Of a stretch of DNA of 64,000 nucleotides, positions 49,639-56,199 are shown piece after piece. Each line of letters starts with the position of its first letter. Position 1 is the stretch's first letter. Below the pieces are notes generated by a model. It was not told the DNA's origin. It searched no databases and was given only the letters and a program-made list of their open reading frames with translations. The translations under genes were made by a program, and so were the position numbers. The stretch spans positions 62,001-126,000 of the forward strand of contig NZ_JANKMS010000013.1 in NCBI RefSeq assembly GCF_024649945.1. The letters are read 5' to 3'. Source of the DNA: Flavobacterium panacis (GTDB lineage: Bacteria; Bacteroidota; Bacteroidia; Flavobacteriales; Flavobacteriaceae).

Positions 49639-49666
49639 AAAAGCTCCAGATTTCTCTAAAGCTTTG
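49639..49666. repeat. Repeat hairpin copy 2
   Basis: AAAGCTCCAGATTTCTCTAAAGCTTT, with one stem mismatch. It is followed on the plus strand (49670-49702) by a sequence that reads on the minus strand like a tRNA T-arm and acceptor end. Confidence 0.7.
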
Positions 49667-49669
49667 TTT

Positions 49670-49702
49670 TAATGGCAGGAAAAGGATTCTGAGCTTTTTC
49701 GT
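49670..49702 (-). pseudogene. Possible tRNA 3'-end remnant
   Basis: On the minus strand AAAAAGCTCAGAATCCTTTTCCTGCCAT: AAAAG and CTTTT could pair as a T-stem around a CTCAGAATC loop (normal TTCGAATC), followed by an acceptor-like CCTGCCA. It is placed before hairpin copy 2 as real tRNAs are before copies 1 and 5. No 5' half is seen. Confidence 0.3.
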
Positions 49703-49737
49703 GTTTGTAAACCAGTATGATTTCGCTTAATAGTAAA

Positions 49738-50160
49738 TTATAATTCCATATGTAATATAGGGTATTCTTTGCCTTTTTCATCAAGCGCTGATCTTTTTAC
49801 TATTTTGAAACCTACATATTTGTAGAAGTCAACCGCTTGCGTATTCTGCTCATTCACATCAACTTTATTTGTTTTTAAAGTGCTTATTGCGAATGTGATC
49901 AATTTTTTTCCTATTCCATTTCCGCGAAAATTATTATCAATAAATAGCATTTCAATATTTTCTTTTGAAGTTCCTATAAAACCAACCAATATTCCTTCTT
50001 TCTCAAATCCAAATAAGGCAACATGTTCAAAATAGGTAGGAAGCATTTCTTTGTAGTATAAAAAATCTTCCTCTTTAAGAAAATCATGTGTGTTAAGTAC
50101 GGCACTTTGCCATATTTCCATTAATCGCGGATAATCTATCTCTGTAATTTCTCTAATCAT
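49738..50160 (-). CDS. GNAT-family N-acetyltransferase
   Basis: 140 residues. GNAT motifs: FEKEGILVGFIGTSKENIEMLFIDNNFRGNGIGKKLITFAI, containing the acetyl-CoA loop RGNGIG, and a C-terminal VDVNEQNTQAVDFYKYVGF. The order of motifs is normal and the length full. The substrate is unknown. It is a single gene, cytosolic. Confidence 0.9.
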   Translation of the reverse strand: MIREITEIDYPRLMEIWQSAVLNTHDFLKEEDFLYYKEMLPTYFEHVALFGFEKEGILVGFIGTSKENIEMLFIDNNFRGNGIGKKLITFAISTLKTNKVDVNEQNTQAVDFYKYVGFKIVKRSALDEKGKEYPILHMEL

Positions 50161-50230
50161 AATTGTAAAATTAAATGTGCAAAGAGCTAAACTTGTAAAA
50201 AGATAACACTGAGCCTAAGTTAAAAAAAAG

Positions 50231-50272
50231 CGTCGGAGTATTCCTTCGGCTGGCGCGGGCGTCTTGCTTGTA
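50231..50272. other. GC-rich patch in AT-rich surroundings
   Basis: CGTCGGAGTATTCCTTCGGC and TGGCGCGGGCGTCTTGCTTG stand out from the neighbouring DNA. It probably is a relic of a mobile or repeated element; it is non-coding as far as I can see. Confidence 0.4.
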
Positions 50273-50307
50273 AACGCAATGAAATTCATAAAAATATAAA
50301 CTTAAAC

Positions 50308-50338
50308 AAACAAGCTCCAGATTTCTCTGAAGCTTGTT
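50308..50338 (-). repeat. Repeat hairpin copy 3
   Basis: AAACAAGCTCCAGATTTCTC and TGAAGCTTGTTT. It lies 43 bp past the stop of the XRE gene and probably terminates it. No tRNA-like sequence is next to it. Confidence 0.7.
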
Positions 50339-50380
50339 TGTTTGAATTTTATAGAGATTGTGATTTAAATCTTAAATAAA

Positions 50381-50785
50381 TTATTTATTCATTAGTTTTT
50401 CGAGTCTAAGCATCATTTCATCTTTCTCTTTAAGCATACGTTCAAACAAAGCAATTTTCTCTTCATGAAGTTTTTTAATCTCCTCAATCGGATTATTATT
50501 AAAAACTTCAATTCTATTATTGAACATTGCATTGTCCGAGAAGCTGCACGAAATTAAATTCACCGCCTGTTCCTCATCAAAATTTTGAAAAGCTTCAACA
50601 GGAATTTTTAAGGAATTTGAAATTTGTCTTAACAGGTTTTCCTCAATGACATCTTTTTGTTCCAGCATTGAAATTTTCTTCTGATTCCATTCTTCACCTA
50701 GATCATAAGCAAGAGCTTCTTGTTTGATGCCAAGCATTTCTCTGAAACGTTTTACGTTTCTTCCCTGATGAATTTTCTGTTCCAT
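50381..50785 (-). CDS. XRE-family HTH protein
   Basis: 134 residues from the ATG at 50785; a longer frame to 50851 adds a non-conserved hydrophobic stretch and is less likely. An HTH spans residues ~10-65 (NVKRFREMLGIKQEALAYDLGEEWNQKKISMLEQKDVIEENLLRQISNSLKIPVEAFQNF). The last 40 residues form a coiled coil (IEEIKKLHEEKIALFERMLKEKDEMMLRLEKLM). It is likely a dimeric DNA-binding regulator. The HTH type is frequent in Bacteroidetes genomes. Targets are unknown. Confidence 0.85.
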   Translation of the reverse strand: MEQKIHQGRNVKRFREMLGIKQEALAYDLGEEWNQKKISMLEQKDVIEENLLRQISNSLKIPVEAFQNFDEEQAVNLISCSFSDNAMFNNRIEVFNNNPIEEIKKLHEEKIALFERMLKEKDEMMLRLEKLMNK

Positions 50786-51003
50786 AAATAAATCTTGAAT
50801 TTCTGAAGGCTCAAAGATAAAGCCAATTGGATTAAAAAACCTGAATTTCAAAGATAAAAAAAAATATTCCGTACAAGATTTTTTTGTCAGATATTATATC
50901 TAAATCAGGAATAATTTATCTGTGAAAGTAATGGTGAAAAAATACAAAAGCTGTAATAAATAATGTAGCTTTTTTATATTTACAAAAAAACAAGTCAATC
51001 TTT

Positions 51004-51026
51004 ACAGATTGCAAATCCGCGCTATC
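51004..51026. repeat. 23-bp island-border element, left copy
   Basis: It begins ACAGATTGCAAATC and ends GCGCTATC, and matches the inverse of 55422-55444 at 22 of 23 bases. It includes the inner palindrome GATTGCAAATC. Confidence 0.6.
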
Positions 51027-51080
51027 AAAAATAGTAGCTGTGCAAAGTAATGAGGCTTTGCCAAAAAAGGTTTTAAAATT

Positions 51081-51854
51081 ATGGATATAAATGATTTAAA
51101 AGAACGATATAACGAAGATGTAAATTCGGTTTCAAAAATTCAATCAATGTTTGAAGAGCGTAAAATAGTTAACCTAAATTCTGCTTGTAATATATTGTGG
51201 AATAAACATGAGACTTTTTTTGTTTTTGAAAACGCAAATAAAAAATTAGAGGCTAAAAATCATCTAATCATTAATGGCTTATTGGATGAATTCAAGGTTT
51301 TAAATTTTAATGCTCGATTATTTGATCATGGGTTACGTCATATTTGTTATGCCGTATTAAGTGATAATGAAGAATTGATACAGCGATATTCAAAATTGCG
51401 ATATTATCGAGGTGAAAATGCACCGTTCAGTATGGATGAAATGGTTGCATTGGGGGAATCGCCCATCTGGTGTAATACAATTCAGTTTTTCATGGCAAAC
51501 GATCATAATGGAATTGAAAAAAATTTAAACATTATTGAAATAAAATCTTTAAAGAAATTACCCAAAAAAGAATTAGGATTGTTAGATGATTATGAATTTT
51601 ACAAAGCACTTTACAATGGAGATAAACCTAAAATGGAAGAAGTTTTAGAAAAATTAACAAGTCATAAAATTCATAAACAAAGAAATGAAGACAATGTCCT
51701 AAATAAATTTATCTCTTTGCCTGCTTTGGGGTATGCAAAGTTGGCTTGGCGAAAAGGTATTGAGGTAGAGGTAAAAAGTGAATTGGTTCCAAAAGAGCTT
51801 CTCTCTATTCAACCTCTAGATAACTATAAAATTCCATATGATTTTTTAAAATAA
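51081..51854 (+). CDS. Imm49-like immunity protein
   Basis: 257 residues, helical and soluble. The pattern of helices with A-x-x-x-N/D spacing and the ending FISLPALGYAKLAWRKGIEVEVKSELVPKELLSIQPLDNYKIPYDFLK resemble the immunity 49 family, whose members protect against polymorphic toxins. No toxin gene is next to it, so it may be an orphan immunity gene guarding against rivals, or the family call may be off. It is first in the 51-55.4 kb accessory island. Confidence 0.55.
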   Translation: MDINDLKERYNEDVNSVSKIQSMFEERKIVNLNSACNILWNKHETFFVFENANKKLEAKNHLIINGLLDEFKVLNFNARLFDHGLRHICYAVLSDNEELIQRYSKLRYYRGENAPFSMDEMVALGESPIWCNTIQFFMANDHNGIEKNLNIIEIKSLKKLPKKELGLLDDYEFYKALYNGDKPKMEEVLEKLTSHKIHKQRNEDNVLNKFISLPALGYAKLAWRKGIEVEVKSELVPKELLSIQPLDNYKIPYDFLK

Positions 51855-51904
51855 GATATTTTGTGCATAAACACCATAATTGAAATTAAGTCTGGTTAAA
51901 AAAG

Positions 51905-52384
51905 TCAGTTTTCTGTTTTGGTTTCCCCATTTGAAAAATCCATAATAAACTTAATAGGATCTGCAACAAACTTTAAAGCACTGCTATTTTCAATACTTGG
52001 CCTAAAATTATTTATTTGAGGCTCAAATAAATTTTCATTTTGGTCTAAAATTAGAAAATCAAATTCTCTGCAAATTTCCAGAAAGGGTAGAAGAAAAGAA
52101 TCAATTTCTCCTCTTAAATCGAGTCGAAACCTAATATGAACAATTAAATTTTTGTCTAAGTTGTAAGTAATACCAATATCCGATTTATCACTAGGACCCC
52201 AACTTTGAAATTGACTCATATTCCATGATCTTTCGATAAAAGAATCTAGTTTGCCGAAGAAAAAGTCTTTATCAATGCACAAAATACTTGACCAGTCATC
52301 TTCATAAAGATCTACTTGATTACTTTTGGAATATTCATAAAAACTCCTTGGAATTGCGTTATAGTGCACTTGCCAAACTGCCAT
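51905..52384 (-). CDS. Unknown protein of the accessory island
   Basis: 159 residues, soluble, rich in aromatic residues. It starts MAVWQVHYNAIPRSFYEYS, has WNMSQFQSWGPSDKSDIGI and IVHIRFRLDLRGEIDSFLLPFLEICREFDFLIL. The layout reminds me of small immunity-type proteins in Bacteroidetes, but I cannot name the family. It lies 30 bp after the 160-residue gene on the same strand. Confidence 0.65.
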   Translation of the reverse strand: MAVWQVHYNAIPRSFYEYSKSNQVDLYEDDWSSILCIDKDFFFGKLDSFIERSWNMSQFQSWGPSDKSDIGITYNLDKNLIVHIRFRLDLRGEIDSFLLPFLEICREFDFLILDQNENLFEPQINNFRPSIENSSALKFVADPIKFIMDFSNGETKTEN

Positions 52385-52414
52385 GTAATTTTTATCTAAA
52401 ATTTATTTTTCGTT

Positions 52415-52897
52415 TTAATCAGGATCTACAGTTATTCCTATTCTAACTGCGTATTTCATTCCTATTTCAGTAAGCTTTATAATTTTGTTTATCTGAGTTT
52501 GAGTTTCCTCATTTAAATCATTGTAGTAATCAGTGTTTAAAATTTTATTTAAAAAATCATTTAATAGAAATGGGTTTATTGTATTTTCCCATGACGATAA
52601 GAATACTCGACGATCTTCAGGATTCGATTTTTCATAATAAAAATTAAAGGGAAATTTTTCTATTTCCTTTTCTCCGTAAAATTGTTTTAACTCAATACTC
52701 TCATTTGTTATTAGATCATAAAACTCCCAAGACAATTCAAAGAGATAATTATTATTCTTGTATAATTCATCATAGTAATCCCAATGAAATTCATCTCCTG
52801 CTATAGTAAAGTCTGCGATTGATTGTATGTTTTCCAAATCCTCTTTGAAAACATAAAATTCTTTTTTGGGTAATTGTAAATTAAGTGTTACTGGCAT
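52415..52897 (-). CDS. Unknown protein overlapping the nucleotidyltransferase gene
   Basis: 160 residues, acidic, soluble (LNLQLPKKEFYVFKEDLENIQSIADFTIAGDEFHWDYYDELYKNNNYLFELSWEFYDLI). No motif is recognised. Its start lies 9 bp inside the end of the nucleotidyltransferase gene (overlap 52888-52897), so translation is coupled. The acidic, aromatic composition suits an immunity or antitoxin partner; that is speculation. Confidence 0.65.
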   Translation of the reverse strand: MPVTLNLQLPKKEFYVFKEDLENIQSIADFTIAGDEFHWDYYDELYKNNNYLFELSWEFYDLITNESIELKQFYGEKEIEKFPFNFYYEKSNPEDRRVFLSSWENTINPFLLNDFLNKILNTDYYNDLNEETQTQINKIIKLTEIGMKYAVRIGITVDPD

Positions 52898-53325
52898 AAA
52901 ATTCGATTTAAATCAATTAGATCTTTTTTTCTTTTTAAAAGCTTTTTATTTGATATAATGTCCGTTATATTTAAATAGTTTATCGAGTGATTATTAATAA
53001 CTATATTTTTTTTATTTTTAAAACTTTCCTCAAAAGACAAGCCGTTCATTTGTGATATGAATTCTATTTTGCAATTTTTTTTTATAGTTTTAATGTAAAA
53101 ATTATCCTCTATTATTGTATCATTTAAAATTCCTGATTTTTGAAGTTTCTCTATATTTTTCTCCTCATTATCAATCCAAATATCTAAATCATTAGGAAGT
53201 CTTTTAAAACCATTAAATAGAATTGCCCATCCACCAACTACTAGGTAATTAATAGAATGATTAAATAAAATCTCTATCGTTTCAAGATGTTCCTTTCTCA
53301 TTAAAATATTGTTACAATGATACAT
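52888..53325 (-). CDS. DUF6036/AbiEii-like nucleotidyltransferase
   Basis: 145 residues (137 if the second ATG at 53301 is the start, which fits family alignments better). The polymerase-beta-type motif is NYLVVGGWAILFNGFKRLPNDLDIWID, with GG31-32 and the DxD-like D46LD48. Then CKIEFISQMNGLSFEE supplies a possible third acidic residue. Members of this group include toxins and toxin partners that modify tRNA or proteins. It is the first of three overlapping or close minus-strand genes (to 51905). Confidence 0.75.
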   Translation of the reverse strand: MYHCNNILMRKEHLETIEILFNHSINYLVVGGWAILFNGFKRLPNDLDIWIDNEEKNIEKLQKSGILNDTIIEDNFYIKTIKKNCKIEFISQMNGLSFEESFKNKKNIVINNHSINYLNITDIISNKKLLKRKKDLIDLNRILCQ

Positions 53326-53485
53326 TATTGTTTAAAATGCATTGGTTTAGGATCTGCAATAAAAATGATTGCGCAAACATGATGCAAAGTCAAAGTTAAA
53401 GAATAATAAATTAATGATGCAGCTGTAAATGTTCACTTTGTGGATGTGATAAATGCAAAAAAAATCAATACAGGCTAAAAACAAA

Positions 53486-53513
53486 AAAAGCTCCAGATTT
53501 CTCTGAAGCTCTT
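53486..53513 (-). repeat. Repeat hairpin copy 4
   Basis: AAAAAGCTCCAGATTTCTCT and GAAGCTCTTT. It has the same interior as the other copies and directly follows a tRNA-3'-end-like sequence (53517-53556, minus strand). Confidence 0.7.
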
Positions 53514-53516
53514 TCT

Positions 53517-53556
53517 CTTAGTAGCCCTAATGGGACAATTATCGAACCGTTTTACA
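53517..53556 (-). pseudogene. Possible tRNA 3'-end remnant
   Basis: On the minus strand CTGTAAAACGGTTCGATAAT continues into TGTCCCATTAGGGCTACTAAG. It has a clear GGTTCGA T-loop, an acceptor-like GGGCTA, then 12 bp to the hairpin, as in the genuine tRNAs. The T-stem no longer pairs fully and there is no 5' half. Confidence 0.4.
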
Positions 53557-53629
53557 GATGATTTAAAGAAGATTAATTTCATTTAAAGTAAAAGTCCTGA
53601 TAGTTTTTGCTAAAAATTATTTAAAAATT

Positions 53630-54301
53630 TTATTTCAATTCCTTTGATAAATTTATCAGAACTTGATCAAATTTTGTTGTAAATTTTTCATAATCATCAC
53701 TTATTATTTCTTTATGGTTATCCTTTCCATTAATAATTAAAATAATCGTATCAAAAAGGTCTTTAAATTTATCTGAACTTTTAAGAAGTTCAAGATACTC
53801 AGTTGAGTAAAAATCATATTCATATAAATGTCCATACCTTTGGCGAAAAGTACCTAAATAAACAGTAATTTCTATTAGAGTATGCCTATACTCTTTTAGC
53901 CTCATAACCTCATGTTCATCACTCAATTTTTTAGTTACTTTATTTTCATTTAAGACCGTACCAACATAAACTGTTATACAACCAATTTTATCTAAATAAG
54001 AAGACAGTTGATCAAAACTGTCTAATCTTCTAAGTAAAAAACTATTTTTCTTATTTTCTGCATTTGATTGCTTATTAATCGAACTGGTTAAAATTGCCAA
54101 GATAATTAAACTACTCAACGAAAGAATTGTATTAATTGTCCCTCCCAAATAATCACCAAAAGTTCCCCAAACTGCGGGATCATTTGATAATCTATGACCT
54201 GCAAATTTAATTATATAACACGATATGGGAATTAAACAGATTAAGATTGATATTATTATCAACCATGTAACTACCTTGTTTTCTTTAAAAAAATCTTTCA
54301 T
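53630..54301 (-). CDS. AbiC-like (putative phage abortive infection) membrane protein
   Basis: 223 residues. Two transmembrane helices near the N-terminus (WLIIISILICLIPISCYII and INTILSLSSLIILAILTSSI) flank the motif NDPAVWGTFGDYLGGTINTI, which resembles the (W)GxFGDxxGG signature of AbiC-like putative abortive-infection proteins. The remaining ~140 residues are a soluble helical domain. The mechanism of the family is unknown. It stands alone in the island, on the same strand as the HicAB genes. Confidence 0.6.
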   Translation of the reverse strand: MKDFFKENKVVTWLIIISILICLIPISCYIIKFAGHRLSNDPAVWGTFGDYLGGTINTILSLSSLIILAILTSSINKQSNAENKKNSFLLRRLDSFDQLSSYLDKIGCITVYVGTVLNENKVTKKLSDEHEVMRLKEYRHTLIEITVYLGTFRQRYGHLYEYDFYSTEYLELLKSSDKFKDLFDTIILIINGKDNHKEIISDDYEKFTTKFDQVLINLSKELK

Positions 54302-54358
54302 TAATTAACTTAGATTACTTTGTAATACTTTGATTTTAATCAAATTTAACAATAAAAA

Positions 54359-54377
54359 ACCCCTCAATTTGAGGGGT
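54359..54377 (-). terminator. hicB terminator
   Basis: ACCCCTCAATTTGAGGGGT followed by a T-run on the minus strand, 40 bp past the hicB stop. Confidence 0.88.
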
Positions 54378-54416
54378 AAAAGTAGCATAAATAATAATTT
54401 ATGAGAAATTTTATTT

Positions 54417-54827
54417 TTAGAGCTTTACATTTAAAAGCTCCTTTCCTAAACGATGTAAACCGTTTTCAATTTCTTTGGCTCTTTTTTCAGATATATATGT
54501 CTGTTTATTTGCATTTGTATATTGTCTAAATAATGTTGGATTTATGCCTATACTTTTTGCAAATTCTCCTTTATTAATTACTTCAAAAACATCGTTGAAT
54601 ATTTCTGATACTTCTAAATCGTATTCAAATTCAAATCCATTTTTAAATAACTCATAAGTTTCAGTATCATGTTCTTCAGCTGTTTCAATGTATAAATCAA
54701 CAGCTTCTTTCATATTTTCTTTTAATTCATTGATACTCTCACCGTCGGCCACCACTACACCAGGTACATTTTGTGTTGTCCCCCAATAGCGACCGTCAGA
54801 TTTCTCAATCTTAACTTTGATTGCCAT
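54417..54827 (-). CDS. hicB: HicB-type antitoxin
   Basis: 136 residues. The N-terminal RNase-H-like HicB domain (IKVKIEKSDGRYWGTTQNVPGVVVADGESINELKENMKEAVDLYIE) is followed by a C-terminal helix-turn-helix (EFAKSIGINPTLFRQYTNANKQTYISEKRAKEIENGLHRLG). It should neutralise HicA and bind its own promoter. Unusually, 300 bp separate it from hicA (55128-55310), whereas these genes normally touch. Confidence 0.88.
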   Translation of the reverse strand: MAIKVKIEKSDGRYWGTTQNVPGVVVADGESINELKENMKEAVDLYIETAEEHDTETYELFKNGFEFEYDLEVSEIFNDVFEVINKGEFAKSIGINPTLFRQYTNANKQTYISEKRAKEIENGLHRLGKELLNVKL

Positions 54828-55127
54828 ATCCTGCTCTTTATTGGTTCTATTTCTTGGTTTATTTACTATAATGGTAATTTCAAGTTTTTTTACCTTTTAA
54901 TTCAGAGGAAGTTTTAATTTTTTTCATTTTTTTCATGATAAATTTTAGTTAAACATTTGTTTTTCCGAATACTAAATTCGAGTGATTAATAATAAACTTG
55001 TAGCCTTATCGCATTGTACATTACGTAATTATACAAGTCTTTTTCCCAAGTTAAATTTACTCGAGGTTTTTATTGGTTAGTTAGCAATATATATATTGCA
55101 ATGAATCCCAACAAGTCTGGGACTGAA
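54828..55127. other. 300-bp gap inside the hicA-hicB pair
   Basis: It contains the 16-bp palindrome at 55084-55099 and a hopeless 18-codon frame (MKKMKKIKTSSELKGKKT, minus strand). No insertion sequence is recognisable. It may hold a separate hicB promoter. Confidence 0.5.
55084..55099. promoter_or_regulatory. Palindrome downstream of hicA
   Basis: GCAATATATATATTGC, a perfect 16-bp palindrome. GCAATATATAT recurs upstream of hicA at 55355-55365, with a close variant at 55336-55346. These are likely HicB operators on either side of hicA. Confidence 0.45.
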
Positions 55128-55310
55128 CTAAATCAGCCCCGCTTGTTTTAAAATGCCATGCTCCGTGCCTTTCGGAATATCCTTTTTAGGATGAGGCAGC
55201 ACAACTATTCCTTTTTTCACTGGGTGTTTAAATGTATGATGACTTCCCTTAGATCTTATGAAGACCCAGCCATCGGCTTTCAACATCTTAAACAATTCAT
55301 CGCTGCTCAT
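55128..55310 (-). CDS. hicA: HicA-type mRNA interferase toxin
   Basis: 60 residues, full length for the family. It has the dsRBD-like fold with the catalytic His in IRSKGSHHTFKHP (H24 or H25) and LPHPKKDIPKGTEHGILKQAGL. It cleaves mRNA and arrests growth unless bound by HicB. It is encoded first, as in most hicAB operons. Confidence 0.92.
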   Translation of the reverse strand: MSSDELFKMLKADGWVFIRSKGSHHTFKHPVKKGIVVLPHPKKDIPKGTEHGILKQAGLI

Positions 55311-55336
55311 ATTCCTAAATCATTTAAATTGAATTG

Positions 55337-55365
55337 CAAATATATAACATTTTTGCAATATATAT
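55337..55365 (-). promoter_or_regulatory. hicA promoter/operator region
   Basis: Minus strand TATATTTG (55344-55337) fits TAnnTTTG and lies 27 bp before the ATG. Two GCAAATATAT/GCAATATATAT boxes cover it. Confidence 0.4.
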
Positions 55366-55421
55366 TAAAAACGATATATAATTTATAGTAAATTTAACTA
55401 GTGCAGAGAATTAATAACTAT

Positions 55422-55444
55422 GATAGCGCAGATTTGCAATCTGT
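55422..55444. repeat. 23-bp island-border element, right copy
   Basis: GATAGCGCAGATTTGCAATC plus three more bases, the inverse of 51004-51026 with one mismatch. It lies 24 bp from hairpin copy 5 and ~60 bp from the 3' end of the initiator tRNA. Confidence 0.6.
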
Positions 55445-55468
55445 TTCCGCTAAGAGAATCAGAAACAA

Positions 55469-55496
55469 AAAAAGCTTCAGATTTCTCTGAAGCTTT
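55469..55496 (-). terminator. tRNA-fMet terminator; repeat hairpin copy 5
   Basis: AAAGCTTCAGATTTCTCTGAAGCTTT, 8 bp after the tRNA 3' end. It is identical in core to copy 1 after tRNA-Glu. Confidence 0.85.
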
Positions 55497-55503
55497 GTCT
55501 TTG

Positions 55504-55576
55504 TAGCGGGAACAGGACTCGAACCTGTGACCTTCGGGTTATGAGCCCGACGAGCTGCCTACTGCTCTATCCCGCG
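55504..55576 (-). tRNA. Initiator tRNA-Met (CAU)
   Basis: Minus strand: CGCGGGATAGAGCAGTAGGC start, anticodon arm TCGGG-CTCATAA-CCCGA with anticodon CAT, T-arm ACAGGTTCGAGTCCTGT, end TCCCGCTA. The unpaired first position (C1 opposite U72) and the three G-C pairs at the bottom of the anticodon stem mark it as the initiator. Confidence 0.95.
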
Positions 55577-55588
55577 ATGTTTCGGGTG

Positions 55589-55618
55589 CAAAGATACACA
55601 CTAAATACGGTTATGCAA
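55589..55618 (-). promoter_or_regulatory. Promoter of tRNA-fMet
   Basis: Minus strand TTG (55618-55616), 19 bp, TATCTTTG (55596-55589), 12 bp before the tRNA 5' end. Confidence 0.7.
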
Positions 55619-55667
55619 GTAAAATTTGTATTTTATTTTTATTAATTTTTGAAGAAGAGCAGAATAA

Positions 55668-56192
55668 TCAGATTTTAAAATCTAATAATTCTTCGTAAAT
55701 ATTCCCCTTTAAGCCTAGTAATAAGCCAAATGCGGGTTCTGTTTTTAGTCCTTTTTCTTTTAATTTAATGATTTCTAATCGGAAGTTCTCATCTTTAGAA
55801 CGTAGGATTTTATCTTCAATAATCATGTGTTTGTAGCCGTTTTGTAGCTCCGTTGGAACATTTTGCCCAAAGATTTCGATTTCAAAAGCATCAATATGGA
55901 AGTTGGCGACTACAGAATCTCGATTGTCAATTACAATTTCTTGAATGCCAAAGTTGTTTTCTTTTTCAAAAAGCGCTTTAATTCTTTTAATAAAATCAGA
56001 TTTATTTTTCCAATAACAAATAATATCAAGATCGCTGTTTTCAATATCAATATTAATTGGGATTGTTCCCACTAAAATAGGATCAAAATCGGTGAGGTTT
56101 TCTAAAATTTTGTGTTTCGTCAAAACTTCAAAAGCCAATTGCTGTTTTTGATTGCCTGTTTTTAAATAAGAAATATTCTTGAAATCAGTCAT
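55668..56192 (-). CDS. DUF4269 nucleotidyltransferase-like protein
   Basis: 174 residues. DILVGTIPINIDIENSDLDIICYWKNKSDF-like core: a (G)-T-x-P-x-x-I-D motif and SDLDI acidic pair, then NFHIDAFEIEIFGQNVP, typical of DUF4269 with a nucleotidyltransferase fold. The C-terminal ~50 residues are helical (EPAFGLLLGLKGNIYEELLDF). The function is unknown. It starts 7 bp after the glycosyltransferase stop and so is co-transcribed with it. Confidence 0.85.
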   Translation of the reverse strand: MTDFKNISYLKTGNQKQQLAFEVLTKHKILENLTDFDPILVGTIPINIDIENSDLDIICYWKNKSDFIKRIKALFEKENNFGIQEIVIDNRDSVVANFHIDAFEIEIFGQNVPTELQNGYKHMIIEDKILRSKDENFRLEIIKLKEKGLKTEPAFGLLLGLKGNIYEELLDFKI

Positions 56193-56199
56193 TCTGATA

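Larger units (their letters stand above)
53326..53629. other. Gap with hairpin copy 4 and tRNA-like remnant
   Basis: It has no coding frame; see 53486-53513 and 53517-53556. Confidence 0.5.

Noticed and set aside
51081..51854. Complete toxin-immunity pair
   Set aside because: The Imm49-like gene has no adjacent polymorphic toxin gene with an export or repeat domain, so only an orphan immunity gene is supported.
54828..55127. 18-codon minus-strand frame (MKKMKKIKTSSELKGKKT) as a peptide leader gene
   Set aside because: It resembles the start of a bacteriocin-type leader, but it stops at once, with no Gly-Gly site and no maturation genes.
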